Of a DNA stretch of 64,000 nt, positions 41,256 to 50,121 are shown in pieces; positions within the stretch are counted from its first letter, which is position 1; each line of letters begins with the position of its first letter. The notes beneath the pieces were generated by a model. That model worked only from the letters and a program-made list of their open reading frames with translations, searched no databases and had not been told where the DNA came from. Both the position numbers and the translations under genes were made by a program. This stretch comes from Micromonospora chokoriensis. Lineage in GTDB: Bacteria > Actinomycetota > Actinomycetes > Mycobacteriales > Micromonosporaceae. The stretch covers positions 1,178,001-1,242,000 of the forward strand of contig NZ_LT607409.1 of the NCBI RefSeq assembly GCF_900091505.1, written 5' to 3'.

Positions 41256-43333
41256 GCGGGTCGGAGGAGCGCCGCGACGGGCGACACCGCAACCAGACCG
41301 ACGAGCCGACCGACATCCTGCCGAAGGTCGACCGGCCCGAGCCGACACCTGGCCGGGCGACTCCCGCCGGCAACTGGCCGGAGCCGGTGCTGCCCGGTGC
41401 GTCGCGCCCGCCGGTCGCCCCCAAGCCTCCCCGCGCCCCGGAGCCTTCTCGCGCTTTCGAGCCGGCCCGCGCCTCGGAGCCTCCCCGCCCCCCAGAGCCT
41501 CCCCGCGCCTCGGAGCCTCCCCGCGCCCAGGAGCCACCCCGTGCCTCGGGCCGTCCGGGTGCCGAAGCCCCGCCGCCCTGGCCGGGCACCACCGCCCAGG
41601 GGCCCGGCCCGCAGGCCGGGTCTGGTCGCCCCTCCGCGTCCATCTCCGGCAGGCCGGCGAGCCCGACCGACCAGGGCGCGGACCGGCCTGCCGTTCCCGG
41701 CAACGCTCCGACCCGCCCGCCCTGGTCCGGTCCTGTCGCCTCCGGTCCCGTCGCCAGCGGGCCGGCCACGCCCGCAGCCGCCGCCGGCCGACCCGCTGCA
41801 CCCGGGGCCGCCGCAGGCCGACCGGTGCCGCCCGCCGCAGGCCGACCGGTGCCGCCCGCCGCGAGCCCACCCGTGATGCCCGCCGCAGGCCGACCGGTGT
41901 CGCCCGCTGCTGGCGGGCCGGTGACGCCCACCGGCGGGCCGGGGTCACCCCAGGGAATCCCCACCCGGCCGGCGTCGCCGGGAGCAGCCCCCACCCGGCC
42001 GGCGTCGCCGGGAGCAGCCCCCGCTCGGCCGGCGTCGCCCGGGGCCGCCACGACCCGATCCGCAGCAACCAGCGGAATGCCAGGTCCGACCTCGACCGGC
42101 TCCGCCGCGCCCGCTGCGATGCCCACCAACTCGCCCTCCGGCACGCCGAGCAGGGCGGTTCCGTCCGCCCCCTCGACGTCGTCGGTGGCCGACTCGCCGA
42201 CCGCGATCATTCCGCAGGTCACCGCCGGGCCTGGGCGTCCCACCGGTTCCCCGGCGGCACCGGTCTCACCGGCCGCGCCTGACCGCCTCCCGGCAGCCGG
42301 CCAGGAGAGTTCCTCCTCGAGTGCGCCCGGTCGTGTCCCCCCGGGCGGTCCCGGCCGTGTCCCGTCCGCAGCGTCGGGCCAGGTCCCTCCGGCTGGCTCT
42401 GATCGCGGCTTCGATCCGGCCGCCACCGCGCTGATCCCGACCCTGCCCACCGCGCCCGCTGCCCGGCCGCCGGCGATGGACTCGACGGCGCTGATGGGCG
42501 CTGTCCCCCGCTCGTCCGTCCCCGGGGATCCGGCCGATGACGACACCTCCGGCGAGCCTCCCCGACCCCGGCGGGGCGAACGGGTCGTCCAACTCCGGCC
42601 ACACCAGACCGGCGAGGGCTACAAGAGCGTCTACTCCGAGCTCACCCGGCCGTCGCTCGGCTCCCGGATACGCACCGGCATCCGCGTCACGGGCGAGGTT
42701 CTGATCACCTTCGGCCTCGTGGTGCTGCTCTTCGCCGGCTACGAGGTCTGGGGCAAGTCGGCCATCGTCGACGCCCACCAGAACGACCTCAACAACCAGC
42801 TCGCGCAGGAGTGGGGCCCGACGGACGACCCGACGGTGGTGCCGTCGGCCGGGCCGAGTGTCAAACCGTCGCCGCCGGTACGCGGCAAGCCGATCGCGGG
42901 CCTCTACATCCCGAAGCTCGACAAGAACTGGGTCGTGGTCGAAGGCGTCACCCAGGAGGACATCCGCTACGCCCCGGGTCACTACCCGGCCAGCGCGTTG
43001 CCCGGCCAGGTCGGCAACTTCTCCGTGGCCGGTCACCGTAACCGGGCAACCTTCTGGCGGCTGGACGAGCTCCAGGACGGTGACCCGATCGTGGTCGAGA
43101 GCAAGACCGACTGGTACGTCTACCGGGTGTCGCAGTCGCGGATCGTCCGACCGACGCAGGTCGAAGTGGTCGCGCCGGTGCCCGGCGAGCCGAACAAGAA
43201 GGCCACCAAGCGCATGCTCACCCTGACCACGTGCAATCCGAAGTTCGACAACTACCAGCGCCTGATCATCCACGCCGAACTGGACCGGTCCCAGCCCAAG
43301 TCGGCGGGCCGGCCGACCGAGCTGGGAGGCTGA
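41252..43333 (+). CDS. Class E sortase with long disordered N-terminal region
   Basis: 693 codons. Residues 1 to about 440 are Pro/Ala/Arg-rich, with [14 protein letters not shown] and RPASPGAA repeats. A transmembrane helix (about 482-500) is followed by the sortase domain (about 540-690). Catalytic residues are His in VAGHRN (about 596), Cys in LTLTTCNP (about 661) and Arg in NYQRLI (about 669); TLTTC marks class E. It anchors LAxTG-like substrates to lipid II/peptidoglycan. The GTG start overlaps the DUF881 stop. No obvious sorting-signal substrate occurs in the window. Confidence 0.9.
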   Translation: MSGSEERRDGRHRNQTDEPTDILPKVDRPEPTPGRATPAGNWPEPVLPGASRPPVAPKPPRAPEPSRAFEPARASEPPRPPEPPRASEPPRAQEPPRASGRPGAEAPPPWPGTTAQGPGPQAGSGRPSASISGRPASPTDQGADRPAVPGNAPTRPPWSGPVASGPVASGPATPAAAAGRPAAPGAAAGRPVPPAAGRPVPPAASPPVMPAAGRPVSPAAGGPVTPTGGPGSPQGIPTRPASPGAAPTRPASPGAAPARPASPGAATTRSAATSGMPGPTSTGSAAPAAMPTNSPSGTPSRAVPSAPSTSSVADSPTAIIPQVTAGPGRPTGSPAAPVSPAAPDRLPAAGQESSSSSAPGRVPPGGPGRVPSAASGQVPPAGSDRGFDPAATALIPTLPTAPAARPPAMDSTALMGAVPRSSVPGDPADDDTSGEPPRPRRGERVVQLRPHQTGEGYKSVYSELTRPSLGSRIRTGIRVTGEVLITFGLVVLLFAGYEVWGKSAIVDAHQNDLNNQLAQEWGPTDDPTVVPSAGPSVKPSPPVRGKPIAGLYIPKLDKNWVVVEGVTQEDIRYAPGHYPASALPGQVGNFSVAGHRNRATFWRLDELQDGDPIVVESKTDWYVYRVSQSRIVRPTQVEVVAPVPGEPNKKATKRMLTLTTCNPKFDNYQRLIIHAELDRSQPKSAGRPTELGG

Positions 43334-43336
43334 GCG

Positions 43337-43618
43337 ATGTACGCGTTCATCTGGCGCAAGCTGCCGTTCGGCCTGGTCGGAAAGCTGACCGGCTCGGTGC
43401 TCCTGGTAGCCGCCACTGTGGCCCTGCTCTGGTATGTCGCCTTCCCGTGGGCCGAACCTCTGCTGCCGTTCGACGACGTGCAGGTCGAGTCCGGTGTCCC
43501 CGCCGAGTCGGGCAACGACGCCCCGGTGACCGGGGAGACCCCGGCCGGCGACGAGCACGACCTGCCGTACGACACCGACCGCAACAACCCGGTCCCGTCG
43601 TCCTCGCCGAGCAGGTGA
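43337..43618 (+). CDS. 93-aa small membrane protein of the sortase/trpG locus
   Basis: One transmembrane helix (LTGSVLLVAATVALLWYVAFPW, about 18-40) and an acidic, Ser/Pro-rich outer tail (FDDVQVESGVPAESGND). It begins 3 bp after the sortase stop and its stop overlaps the next gene's alternative GTG start at 43615. Position suggests a sortase or divisome accessory; function not established. Confidence 0.75.
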   Translation: MYAFIWRKLPFGLVGKLTGSVLLVAATVALLWYVAFPWAEPLLPFDDVQVESGVPAESGNDAPVTGETPAGDEHDLPYDTDRNNPVPSSSPSR

Positions 43619-43620
43619 CC

Positions 43621-44271
43621 GTGCGCGTCCTGGTGATCGACAACTACGACTCGTTCGTCTTCAACATCGTGCAGTACCTGGGCCAGCTCGGCGTGGACTG
43701 CGAGGTCCGCCGCAACGACGAGATCGACGTCGCCGAGGTGGGCAGGGTGGGGGCGGACGGCATCCTGCTCTCGCCCGGGCCGGGCAGCCCCGACCGCGCC
43801 GGCATCTGCCTGGACGTCATCCGGGAGTACGCGGGCGAGCTGCCGATCTTCGGAGTCTGCCTGGGTCACCAGGCGATCGGTGAGGCGTTCGGTGCGACCG
43901 TGACGCGCGCCCCCGAACTGCTGCACGGCAAGACCTCCGAGGTGCGGCACCACTCGGTGGGCGTCCTCGCCGGTCTGCCGGACCCGTTCACCGCCACCCG
44001 GTACCACTCGCTCGCCGTGCTCCCCGAGACCCTGCCGGACGAGCTTGAGGTGACCGGTTGGACCGGCTCCGGCGTGGTGATGGCGATGCGGCACCGGACG
44101 CTTCCCATCGAGGGCGTCCAGTTCCACCCGGAATCGGTGCTCACCGAGGGCGGCCACCTGATGTTGGCGAACTGGCTCGCCGGTTGCGGTCACCAGGAGG
44201 CGTTGGAGCGCGCGCCCGCGCTCGCCGCCGAGGTCGACGCCCGCCGGCTCGCCGCCTTCGCCAGCAACTGA
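43621..44271 (+). CDS. trpG: Glutamine amidotransferase component (anthranilate / aminodeoxychorismate synthase II)
   Basis: 216-aa class I glutamine amidotransferase. LLSPGPGSPDRAG, the nucleophile Cys in PIFGVCLGHQAIGEAFG and the HFHPES-type catalytic VQFHPESVLTEGG are present; the His/Glu pair is intact. It supplies ammonia to TrpE or PabB, neither of which is nearby. Its location next to the pkn cluster equals Rv0013 trpG. GTG 43621 gives the usual MRVLVIDNYDSF start; GTG 43615, overlapping the previous stop, would add two residues. Confidence 0.92.
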   Translation: MRVLVIDNYDSFVFNIVQYLGQLGVDCEVRRNDEIDVAEVGRVGADGILLSPGPGSPDRAGICLDVIREYAGELPIFGVCLGHQAIGEAFGATVTRAPELLHGKTSEVRHHSVGVLAGLPDPFTATRYHSLAVLPETLPDELEVTGWTGSGVVMAMRHRTLPIEGVQFHPESVLTEGGHLMLANWLAGCGHQEALERAPALAAEVDARRLAAFASN

Positions 44272-44294
44272 GGTCGACAGACCATCAGCTGTGT

Positions 44295-44316
44295 CGCCCC
44301 GGCTGACGCCGGGGCG
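44295..44316 (+). terminator. Hairpin downstream of trpG
   Basis: CGCCCCGG (44295-44302) and CCGGGGCG (44309-44316) form an 8-bp perfect stem 24 bp after the trpG stop. Confidence 0.55.
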
Positions 44317-44370
44317 GTCGGCGATGGCCGCGTGCACGGTTGCAACCCAACAGCGTGACCCCAGAACAGG

Positions 44371-44398
44371 CCCGCAGCCCGCAGCCCGCAGCCCGCAG
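44371..44398. repeat. CCCGCAG tandem repeat, 4 copies
   Basis: Four exact 7-bp units starting at 44371, a microsatellite-like run likely to vary between strains. Confidence 0.9.
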
Positions 44399-44417
44399 CC
44401 GATGACCGTGCACCCTC

Positions 44418-44488
44418 CCTTTGCTCTGCACCCACCCGTGCACCAGTTACGGTGCGTGAGCGTCGCACCGGTGGGTGCAGAGCAAAGG
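44418..44488. repeat. REP-like palindrome, CCTTTGCTCTGCACCCACC family
   Basis: 24-nt arms at 44418-44441 and 44465-44488 match at 23 of 24 positions; the loop itself contains shorter GTGC/GCAC pairing. Fully intergenic. Confidence 0.85.
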
Positions 44489-44541
44489 CTGTGGTTGAGT
44501 CTGTGGCGGCCGTCGCGGCGTCGGTCAACGCAACCGCTGTG

Positions 44542-44650
44542 GCCAGCGCAGACCGCCGTGGCCGGCACGAACCGTGCAGCCAGCGCGGACCACCACAGCC
44601 AACACGGAGCGTGACGGCCAGCACGGACCACCGCCGTGGTTTGTTCAGGG
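44542..44650. repeat. Degenerate 37/38-bp tandem repeat, 3 copies
   Basis: Units begin with GCCAGCGCAGACC, GCCAGCGCGGACC and GCCAGCACGGACC at 44542, 44579 and 44617. Inside each, CGTGGCC/CACAGCC-type segments recur. Copies are diverged, so the array is older than the coding repeats elsewhere. Confidence 0.6.
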
Positions 44651-44677
44651 CCGATCGCCAAGGCCCCGGCGAATGGT

Positions 44678-45370
44678 TCAGCCGGGCAGCGCGTTCTGGA
44701 TCGCCGGATCGGGGGGTGAGTGGACCGCCGGCGAACGGCCCCGGGCCGCGTCCCACGCCGCCTTGCCGCTGGCGAAGAAGTCCCGGACGGACTTCTCGGC
44801 GAGCAGGGCGGCACCGCAACCGTCGCACCTGGCGACCACCCCGTCGACGTCGAGCCCGAGGTATCGGCACAGCGTGACCGCCCGGGACAGGTGGTAGGAC
44901 TGGGTCACGATCAGGGCCCGCTCGACGCCGTACACCTGACGGGCCCGGGCGCAACTGTCGTGGGTGTCCAGGCCGAACGGGTCGGCCACGACGCGGCGCG
45001 GGTCGATACCACGCTCGGTGAGGTACGAGGTCATCACGGCTGGCTCGTCGCCTGACGTGCCCCCACCGTCGCCCGACACGAGTACTACTCTGGCTCGTCC
45101 GCTGGTCACCAGCGCGGCGGCGGTCTCCAGGCGGCCGGCGAGCCGGTCGGATGGCCGCTGCCGGTCCGCCGCCACGGCCGTGCCGAGGACGATCACCACG
45201 TCGGCGGACGGCGCATCGGCTTCGGCGTACACGTGCCCACGGGCGGTGAACGTCGTCCACAGCCACGGAAGGCTGGTGAGAACCAGCACGGCGACACCCA
45301 GGACGGCGAGGCGTCGGAGGCAGCGCACTCGCCCGCGCCCCGGAGCGCCGGAAGCCTCCACGTCGGTCAT
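44678..45370 (-). CDS. YdcF/SanA/ElyC-family (DUF218) envelope protein
   Basis: 230 aa. One N-terminal membrane anchor (LAVLGVAVLVLTSLPWLWTTF, about 20-42), then the DUF218 domain: DVVIVLGTAVAADRQRPSDRLAGRLETA, VVLVSGDGGGTSGDEPAVMTSYL, FGLDTHDSCARARQVYGVERALIVTQSYHLSRAV. Family members are linked to peptidoglycan precursor metabolism and vancomycin or SDS sensitivity. ATG 45370; the longer frame adds unsupported residues. It starts 22 bp after pknB ends, on the same strand. Confidence 0.88.
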   Translation of the reverse strand: MTDVEASGAPGRGRVRCLRRLAVLGVAVLVLTSLPWLWTTFTARGHVYAEADAPSADVVIVLGTAVAADRQRPSDRLAGRLETAAALVTSGRARVVLVSGDGGGTSGDEPAVMTSYLTERGIDPRRVVADPFGLDTHDSCARARQVYGVERALIVTQSYHLSRAVTLCRYLGLDVDGVVARCDGCGAALLAEKSVRDFFASGKAAWDAARGRSPAVHSPPDPAIQNALPG

Positions 45371-45392
45371 CGCGACGCCGGAACCCTGGGGT

Positions 45393-47210
45393 CTAGTCCT
45401 CGGAGAGCCGGCTCGGCGGGGGCGGGAACGGCAGGCCGCCGCCACCGCCACCGGGGGTGGTGGGCGGCGTGCCTGTCGGCGTACCCGTCGGCGTGCCCGT
45501 TGGCGTCGGGTCGACGACCTTCTCCGGGACGCCGATCTCGATGGTCACCGTCTTGTCCTTGGCCAGCGAGGTGCCCGAACTCGGGTTCTGCTTCTGCACC
45601 CGACCGGCCAGGCTGGCCGGCACCTCGTCGCCGTCGCGGACATCGACCTTGTAACCCGCCTCGCGAAGCTCCTGGACGGCCTCGTCCCGCGTCGAGTTGA
45701 TCACGTTGGGCACCTTGTTGACGTTGCCCTTGGAGACCTCGACGACGACCTTGGTGTCCTGCGGGACGGTCGTCCCCGTCGGCGGCGTCAGCTTGAGGAC
45801 GATGCCCTCCTGCGCCGGGTTGTCGACCTTCTTCTCCTCGACCTTCAACCCCAGGTCCTCGAGTTGGATCTTGACGGTTTCAAACTGCGCGTTGACCAGA
45901 TTGCCGGGGATCCGCACGTCCGGCTTGCCACCGCAGAGCTGGATGGTCACCGTGCTGGCCTGCTTCAGCCGGGTGGCCGGCTCGGGATTCTGCTTCGCAA
46001 CGGTGCCCTTGGTGCAGTCGTTGGCCAGGATGGATTCGCCCACCTGCGGTTGCAGATCGGCACCACGGATCTCGGCGACCGCGGCGGCCTGACTCTTGCC
46101 GACCAGGTTCGGCACCGACTTGTTGGCCTTGTCCTGCTGTTGGCTCCAGAGCAGGGCAGCGACCAGGGCGATCACCGCCAGCACACCCACGGCACTGAAC
46201 GTCGCGATCAGCCAGGAGGACGCCTTGCGCTGGCGCGGGTCACCGACCCGGGCCATCTGCCCGGTCTGCGGTCCACGGGTAGGAGCCGGGTAGCCAACCC
46301 CACCGCCGGCCGGGGCCATCGCCACCGTCTCCGCCTCACGCATCACCGGGGTGGCCAGCACGGGCCGACCGGCGGCGGCGCGGAGCAGATCGGCCCGCAT
46401 CTCGCCGGCGCTCTGGTAGCGGTTCAGCGGGTTCTTCGAGAGCGCCTTGAGGACGATCGCGTCGATGGCCGGGGTGACGTCCGGGTTGATGTCGCTCGGC
46501 GTCGGCGGCGTCTCCCGTACGTGCTGGTAGGCGACACTGACCGGGCTGTCCCCCACGAACGGTGGGTGGCCGCAGACCAGTTCGAAGAGGACGCAGCCGG
46601 CGGCGTACACATCGGAGCGGGCGTCGACGGCCTCGCCGCGCGCCTGCTCCGGGGACAGGTACTGCGCCGTGCCGATCACCGCGCTGGTCTGCGTCATGGT
46701 GGTCGCACCGCTGGCGAGCGCGCGGGCGATGCCGAAGTCCATCACCTTGACCTGGCCGGTCTGCGTGAGCATCACGTTGCCCGGCTTGATGTCGCGGTGG
46801 ATGATGCCGTGCCGGTGGCTGAACTCCAGCGCGGCGCACATGTCGGCGCAGATCTCCAGCGCGCGGCGCGGCTGCAACCGGCCCTCGGCGCCGAGGACCT
46901 CCTTGAGGGTCCGCCCGTTGACGAACTCCATGACGATGAACGGCAGTGTCTCGCCGGTCGGCGCGGTCTCCTCGCCGGTGTCATAGACCGCCACGATCGC
47001 CGGGTGGTTGAGCGACGCGGCGTTCTGTGCCTCCCGGCGGAAGCGCATCTGGAACGTCGCGTCCCGGGCCAGGTCGGTGCGGAGCATCTTGATCGCGACG
47101 TCCCGACCGAGCCGGAGGTCGCGTCCGCGGTGCACCTCGGCCATGCCGCCGTAGCCGAGCAGCTCGCCGACCTGGTACCTGCCACCGAGCAGGCGGGCCT
47201 GCGCTGTCAT
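45393..47210 (-). CDS. pknB: Ser/Thr kinase PknB with three PASTA domains
   Basis: 605 aa. Kinase domain (1-280) with the Gly loop LGYGGMAEVHRG, K41 in VAIKML, HRDIKPGN (D140), DFG (D158) and activation-loop TMTQTSAVIGT. A transmembrane helix spans about 333-355. The extracellular part has three PASTA domains (about 364-430, 431-496, 497-563), one fewer than the four of M. tuberculosis PknB, then a Pro/Thr/Gly tail ending GGGGGLPFPPPPSRL. PASTA domains sense muropeptide/lipid II. The start overlaps pknA's end by 4 bp. Confidence 0.93.
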   Translation of the reverse strand: MTAQARLLGGRYQVGELLGYGGMAEVHRGRDLRLGRDVAIKMLRTDLARDATFQMRFRREAQNAASLNHPAIVAVYDTGEETAPTGETLPFIVMEFVNGRTLKEVLGAEGRLQPRRALEICADMCAALEFSHRHGIIHRDIKPGNVMLTQTGQVKVMDFGIARALASGATTMTQTSAVIGTAQYLSPEQARGEAVDARSDVYAAGCVLFELVCGHPPFVGDSPVSVAYQHVRETPPTPSDINPDVTPAIDAIVLKALSKNPLNRYQSAGEMRADLLRAAAGRPVLATPVMREAETVAMAPAGGGVGYPAPTRGPQTGQMARVGDPRQRKASSWLIATFSAVGVLAVIALVAALLWSQQQDKANKSVPNLVGKSQAAAVAEIRGADLQPQVGESILANDCTKGTVAKQNPEPATRLKQASTVTIQLCGGKPDVRIPGNLVNAQFETVKIQLEDLGLKVEEKKVDNPAQEGIVLKLTPPTGTTVPQDTKVVVEVSKGNVNKVPNVINSTRDEAVQELREAGYKVDVRDGDEVPASLAGRVQKQNPSSGTSLAKDKTVTIEIGVPEKVVDPTPTGTPTGTPTGTPPTTPGGGGGGLPFPPPPSRLSED

Positions 47211-48616
47211 CGCGTCTGTCGTCCTTCGCTCGTCGTCGTCCCGCCGCCGTCCGGCTGGAGTCGTACCTCCCGACGGTACGACGTCACTGTCGGATCGTCG
47301 CGTCCGTCGAGTCGTAGCGCGCCGGACGTCACGGCGCGCGGAGTCAGCCCGGCGGGTTCACCGGCCTGCGACTGCTTCCGCAAGCTGTAGGAAATCACGC
47401 CGGAGCAAACCAGGACCAGCACTGCCAGCAGGATGGCGAGAAGCACCATTCCGGGACTGGACCGGCGGGGTCCGGGTGCTGGCGCCGACGGTCCGGCCTG
47501 CCGGACGTACGCCGGCGGGTGTTCCTGGCGGGGCGGTGCCGACGGCACCGCTGCGGCACCGCGCGGGTAGCCGTTCGGTGCGGCCGGCGGGCGGCCGGGC
47601 TGGACGGCCGGCGCGATGGCGGTGGGTCGCGGCTGCTGGGCCGGCGCGACGGCGCTCGGCCTCGGCCCGGCGACCGGCGGGCGGGCACCCGGCGGACGCA
47701 TGTGGTGCGCCTGCGGCACCTGGGCCCGGCCGGGCGCGGCGGGCGAGGCTGGCGCTGCGGAGATCGGCGCGGAGTTGGCACCCGATCTGGCCTGCTGGGA
47801 GAGCGTCGCCTTGAGCTGGCGAGCGACACCGGCGAGAGCGGCCGCGCTGGGCCAGCGGGCGGCCGGATCCTTCGCCAGGGCCCGTTCCACCACGGCCCGC
47901 ACCTGCGGCGGGATGTCCGCCGGCAACGGCCGGGGCTTCTCCCGTACGTGCTTCATCGCGATGTCGAGCGGATTGTCGCCCTCGAACGGTCGCCGCCCGG
48001 CGAGGCACTGGTACGCGACCACGCCGAGCGCGTACACGTCGGACGCCGGGGTGGCGACGCCGCCGGTCGCCTGCTCCGGCGAGATGTACGAGGCGGTGCC
48101 GAGAACCGAACCGGCGGCGGTGAGCTGGCCGACCATGTCGGAGCGGGCGATGCCGAAGTCGGTGAGCACCAGCGTGCCGTTCGGCCGGACGAGCAGGTTG
48201 CCCGGCTTCACGTCGCGGTGCACGATGCCCTTCTCGTGGGCGGCGTGCAGCGCGTCCGCGGCCTGGGCGACGAGCGCCATCGTCCGGGCTGGCGTGAGCC
48301 GCCCGACGCGGCTCAGCGTGGAGGACAGCGCGTCGCCCTCGACGTACTCCATGACCAGGAACGCGATCTGCTGGTCGTTACCGAAGTCGTAGACGTCCAC
48401 CACGCCGGGGTGGTTGATGGTGGCCATGGTGCGGGCCTCGCCGCGGAACCGCTCGCCGAAGTCCGGGTCGTCGAGCAGCGCGGGGAGCAGGCTCTTCACC
48501 GCGACCGTACGGCCGAGCACCTGGTCGGTGCCGCGCCAGACGTCGCCCATGCCGCCGCTGGCGATCCGCTCGTCGAGACGGTAGCGGTTGCCGAGCTGGA
48601 CGCCGGGGCTGAGCAT
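47207..48616 (-). CDS. pknA: Ser/Thr kinase PknA
   Basis: 469 aa. Kinase domain (1-270): IASGGMGDVWRG, K41 in VAVKSLL, HRDVKPGN (D135) and DFG (D153) with SYISPEQA. A long Pro/Ala-rich juxtamembrane linker (about 275-395), one membrane helix (MVLLAILLAVLVLVCSGVIS) and a short outer tail without PASTA. Overlaps pbpA's stop by 1 bp and pknB's start by 4 bp. In relatives PknA and PknB phosphorylate division and wall-synthesis proteins. Confidence 0.92.
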   Translation of the reverse strand: MLSPGVQLGNRYRLDERIASGGMGDVWRGTDQVLGRTVAVKSLLPALLDDPDFGERFRGEARTMATINHPGVVDVYDFGNDQQIAFLVMEYVEGDALSSTLSRVGRLTPARTMALVAQAADALHAAHEKGIVHRDVKPGNLLVRPNGTLVLTDFGIARSDMVGQLTAAGSVLGTASYISPEQATGGVATPASDVYALGVVAYQCLAGRRPFEGDNPLDIAMKHVREKPRPLPADIPPQVRAVVERALAKDPAARWPSAAALAGVARQLKATLSQQARSGANSAPISAAPASPAAPGRAQVPQAHHMRPPGARPPVAGPRPSAVAPAQQPRPTAIAPAVQPGRPPAAPNGYPRGAAAVPSAPPRQEHPPAYVRQAGPSAPAPGPRRSSPGMVLLAILLAVLVLVCSGVISYSLRKQSQAGEPAGLTPRAVTSGALRLDGRDDPTVTSYRREVRLQPDGGGTTTSEGRQTR

Positions 48617-50121
48617 CAGCGACCCCCGGGGTCGTTGATGGCGGCGCGCATGATCTGACCGGCGATCCGGGCCGCCTCGGCGCTGCCGCCGGGGCCGGCC
48701 TGTTCGAGCATCACGCAGACCGCGGAGACCGGGTTGCCGTTCTTGTCCATCGCGAAGCCGATGAACCAGCCGTGGTCGGGCCGGTCCGGGGCGGACTGCG
48801 CGGTGCCGGTCTTACCGCCGACCGTGTAACCGCTGATCGCGGCCTTCCGGCCGGTGCCCTTCTGGACCACGCTGACCATCATCTCGCGAAGGTCGGTGGA
48901 GACCTGCGAGCTGACCGGCTGGCGCAGCTCCCGGGCGCTGGCGGTGTAGTAGCTGGTGGTCCGGTCCGGGGCGAGCAGCTGGCGGACCAGGTACGGCCGC
49001 ATCTGCTTGCCACTGTTCGCGATCGCGCCGGCGATCATGGCGCCCTCGAGCGGGGTCATCCGGACGTTGTTCTGCCCGATCGAGGACTGGGCCAGCGCCG
49101 CCGGGTCGGTGGTGCCGTCCGGGTTCTGCATGTCCCCGGTCCGGCTGGCCGCCGTGGGCAGGCCGTCCTCGCCGAGCTGGCCGATGGTGAGGTCGTCCTG
49201 CTCGAAACCGAACTGCCGCGCCTTCTCCTTCACGGCGTCGGCCCCGAGCTGCACACCGAGCTGGGCGAAGCCCGTGTTGCACGACTCGGTGACCGCCTCC
49301 AGCAGGGTGACCTTCGCCTCCGGGCAGATCGACGGGGCGGCGTTGCGGATCGGGGTGCCCGAGGTGGGCGGGGTGTAGCTGGAACCGGCCGGGATCTGGG
49401 TCGTCTTGGTGACGCCGTTCTCCAGCGCCGCCGCTGCCACCACGATCTTGAAGGTGGAGCCCGGCGGCAGCGTCTCGGAGAGCGCCCGGTTCTTCAGCGG
49501 GCCCTCCGGGTCCTGCTCCAGCTTGGAGTACGCGGCGGCAGCTTCCTTGCTGTCGTGGCTGGCCAGCGGGTTCGGATCGAAGCTGGGCATGGACACCAAC
49601 GCCTGCACCGCCCCGGTACGCGGGTCGATGGCGATGGCCGCGCCCTTCTTCGCCCCCACCTGGTTGTTGCGCAGCTGGTCGTACGCCACGTCCTGGGCCC
49701 GCTTGGAGAGCGTGAGCAACACATTGCCGCCACCGCTGTCGTCCCCGGTGAACATGTCCTTCAGCCGGTCGCCGAGCAGCTGGTCGCTGGTGCCGGCCAG
49801 GAAGTCGTTCTCCGCCTTTTCGATGCCCTGGTCGGCCAGGTTGACCGGCTTGTAGCCGAGCACGTGAGCGTACTTGGCGCCGCCCGGGTAGGTCCGCAGG
49901 AACTTGAGGTTGCCGGTGGTCTCCTTGCTGGTGGCCAGCGCGGTGCCGCCGGCCTCGATGTTGCCCCGCTTGCGCTTGTAGTCGGCGACCTGGACCCGAC
50001 CGTTGTAGTCGCTGGTGCGGTATTCGTCGGCCTTCTGGAACTGGACCCAGTTGAGGTTGGCGAAGAGCAGGCCGAACAGGACCATGACGACGACGCCGAC
50101 CCGGCGCAGAGGTGCGTTCAC
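48616..50121 (-). CDS. pbpA: Penicillin-binding protein / D,D-transpeptidase PbpA
   Basis: 501-aa class B PBP. N-terminal membrane anchor (VGVVVMVLFGLLFANLNWVQF, about 8-28), a dimerisation domain, and a transpeptidase domain with the active-site triad S222-T-F-K225, S280-C-N282 and K437-T-G. Overlaps rodA by 4 bp and pknA by 1 bp. Its partner polymerase is the neighbouring RodA. Needed for septal/polar peptidoglycan cross-linking in relatives. GTG 50121 start. Confidence 0.94.
   Translation of the reverse strand: MNAPLRRVGVVVMVLFGLLFANLNWVQFQKADEYRTSDYNGRVQVADYKRKRGNIEAGGTALATSKETTGNLKFLRTYPGGAKYAHVLGYKPVNLADQGIEKAENDFLAGTSDQLLGDRLKDMFTGDDSGGGNVLLTLSKRAQDVAYDQLRNNQVGAKKGAAIAIDPRTGAVQALVSMPSFDPNPLASHDSKEAAAAYSKLEQDPEGPLKNRALSETLPPGSTFKIVVAAAALENGVTKTTQIPAGSSYTPPTSGTPIRNAAPSICPEAKVTLLEAVTESCNTGFAQLGVQLGADAVKEKARQFGFEQDDLTIGQLGEDGLPTAASRTGDMQNPDGTTDPAALAQSSIGQNNVRMTPLEGAMIAGAIANSGKQMRPYLVRQLLAPDRTTSYYTASARELRQPVSSQVSTDLREMMVSVVQKGTGRKAAISGYTVGGKTGTAQSAPDRPDHGWFIGFAMDKNGNPVSAVCVMLEQAGPGGSAEAARIAGQIMRAAINDPGGR

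Larger units (their letters stand above)
44272..44677. other. Repeat-rich intergenic island between trpG and the YdcF-like gene
   Basis: 406 bp with no convincing gene. In order it holds a terminator-like hairpin, a 7-bp tandem repeat (44371-44398), a 24-bp-arm palindrome (44418-44488) and a degenerate 37/38-bp tandem repeat (44542-44650). It separates the rightward trpG block from the leftward kinase block, which in mycobacteria abut. Confidence 0.75.

Noticed and set aside
41143..42546. 467-aa minus-strand ORF across the sortase N-terminus
   Set aside because: Shadow of the repetitive Pro/Arg-rich coding region; no RBS or domain.
44371..44650. CRISPR or IS remnant in the repeat island
   Set aside because: No spacer/repeat architecture, no transposase, and no target-site duplication seen.
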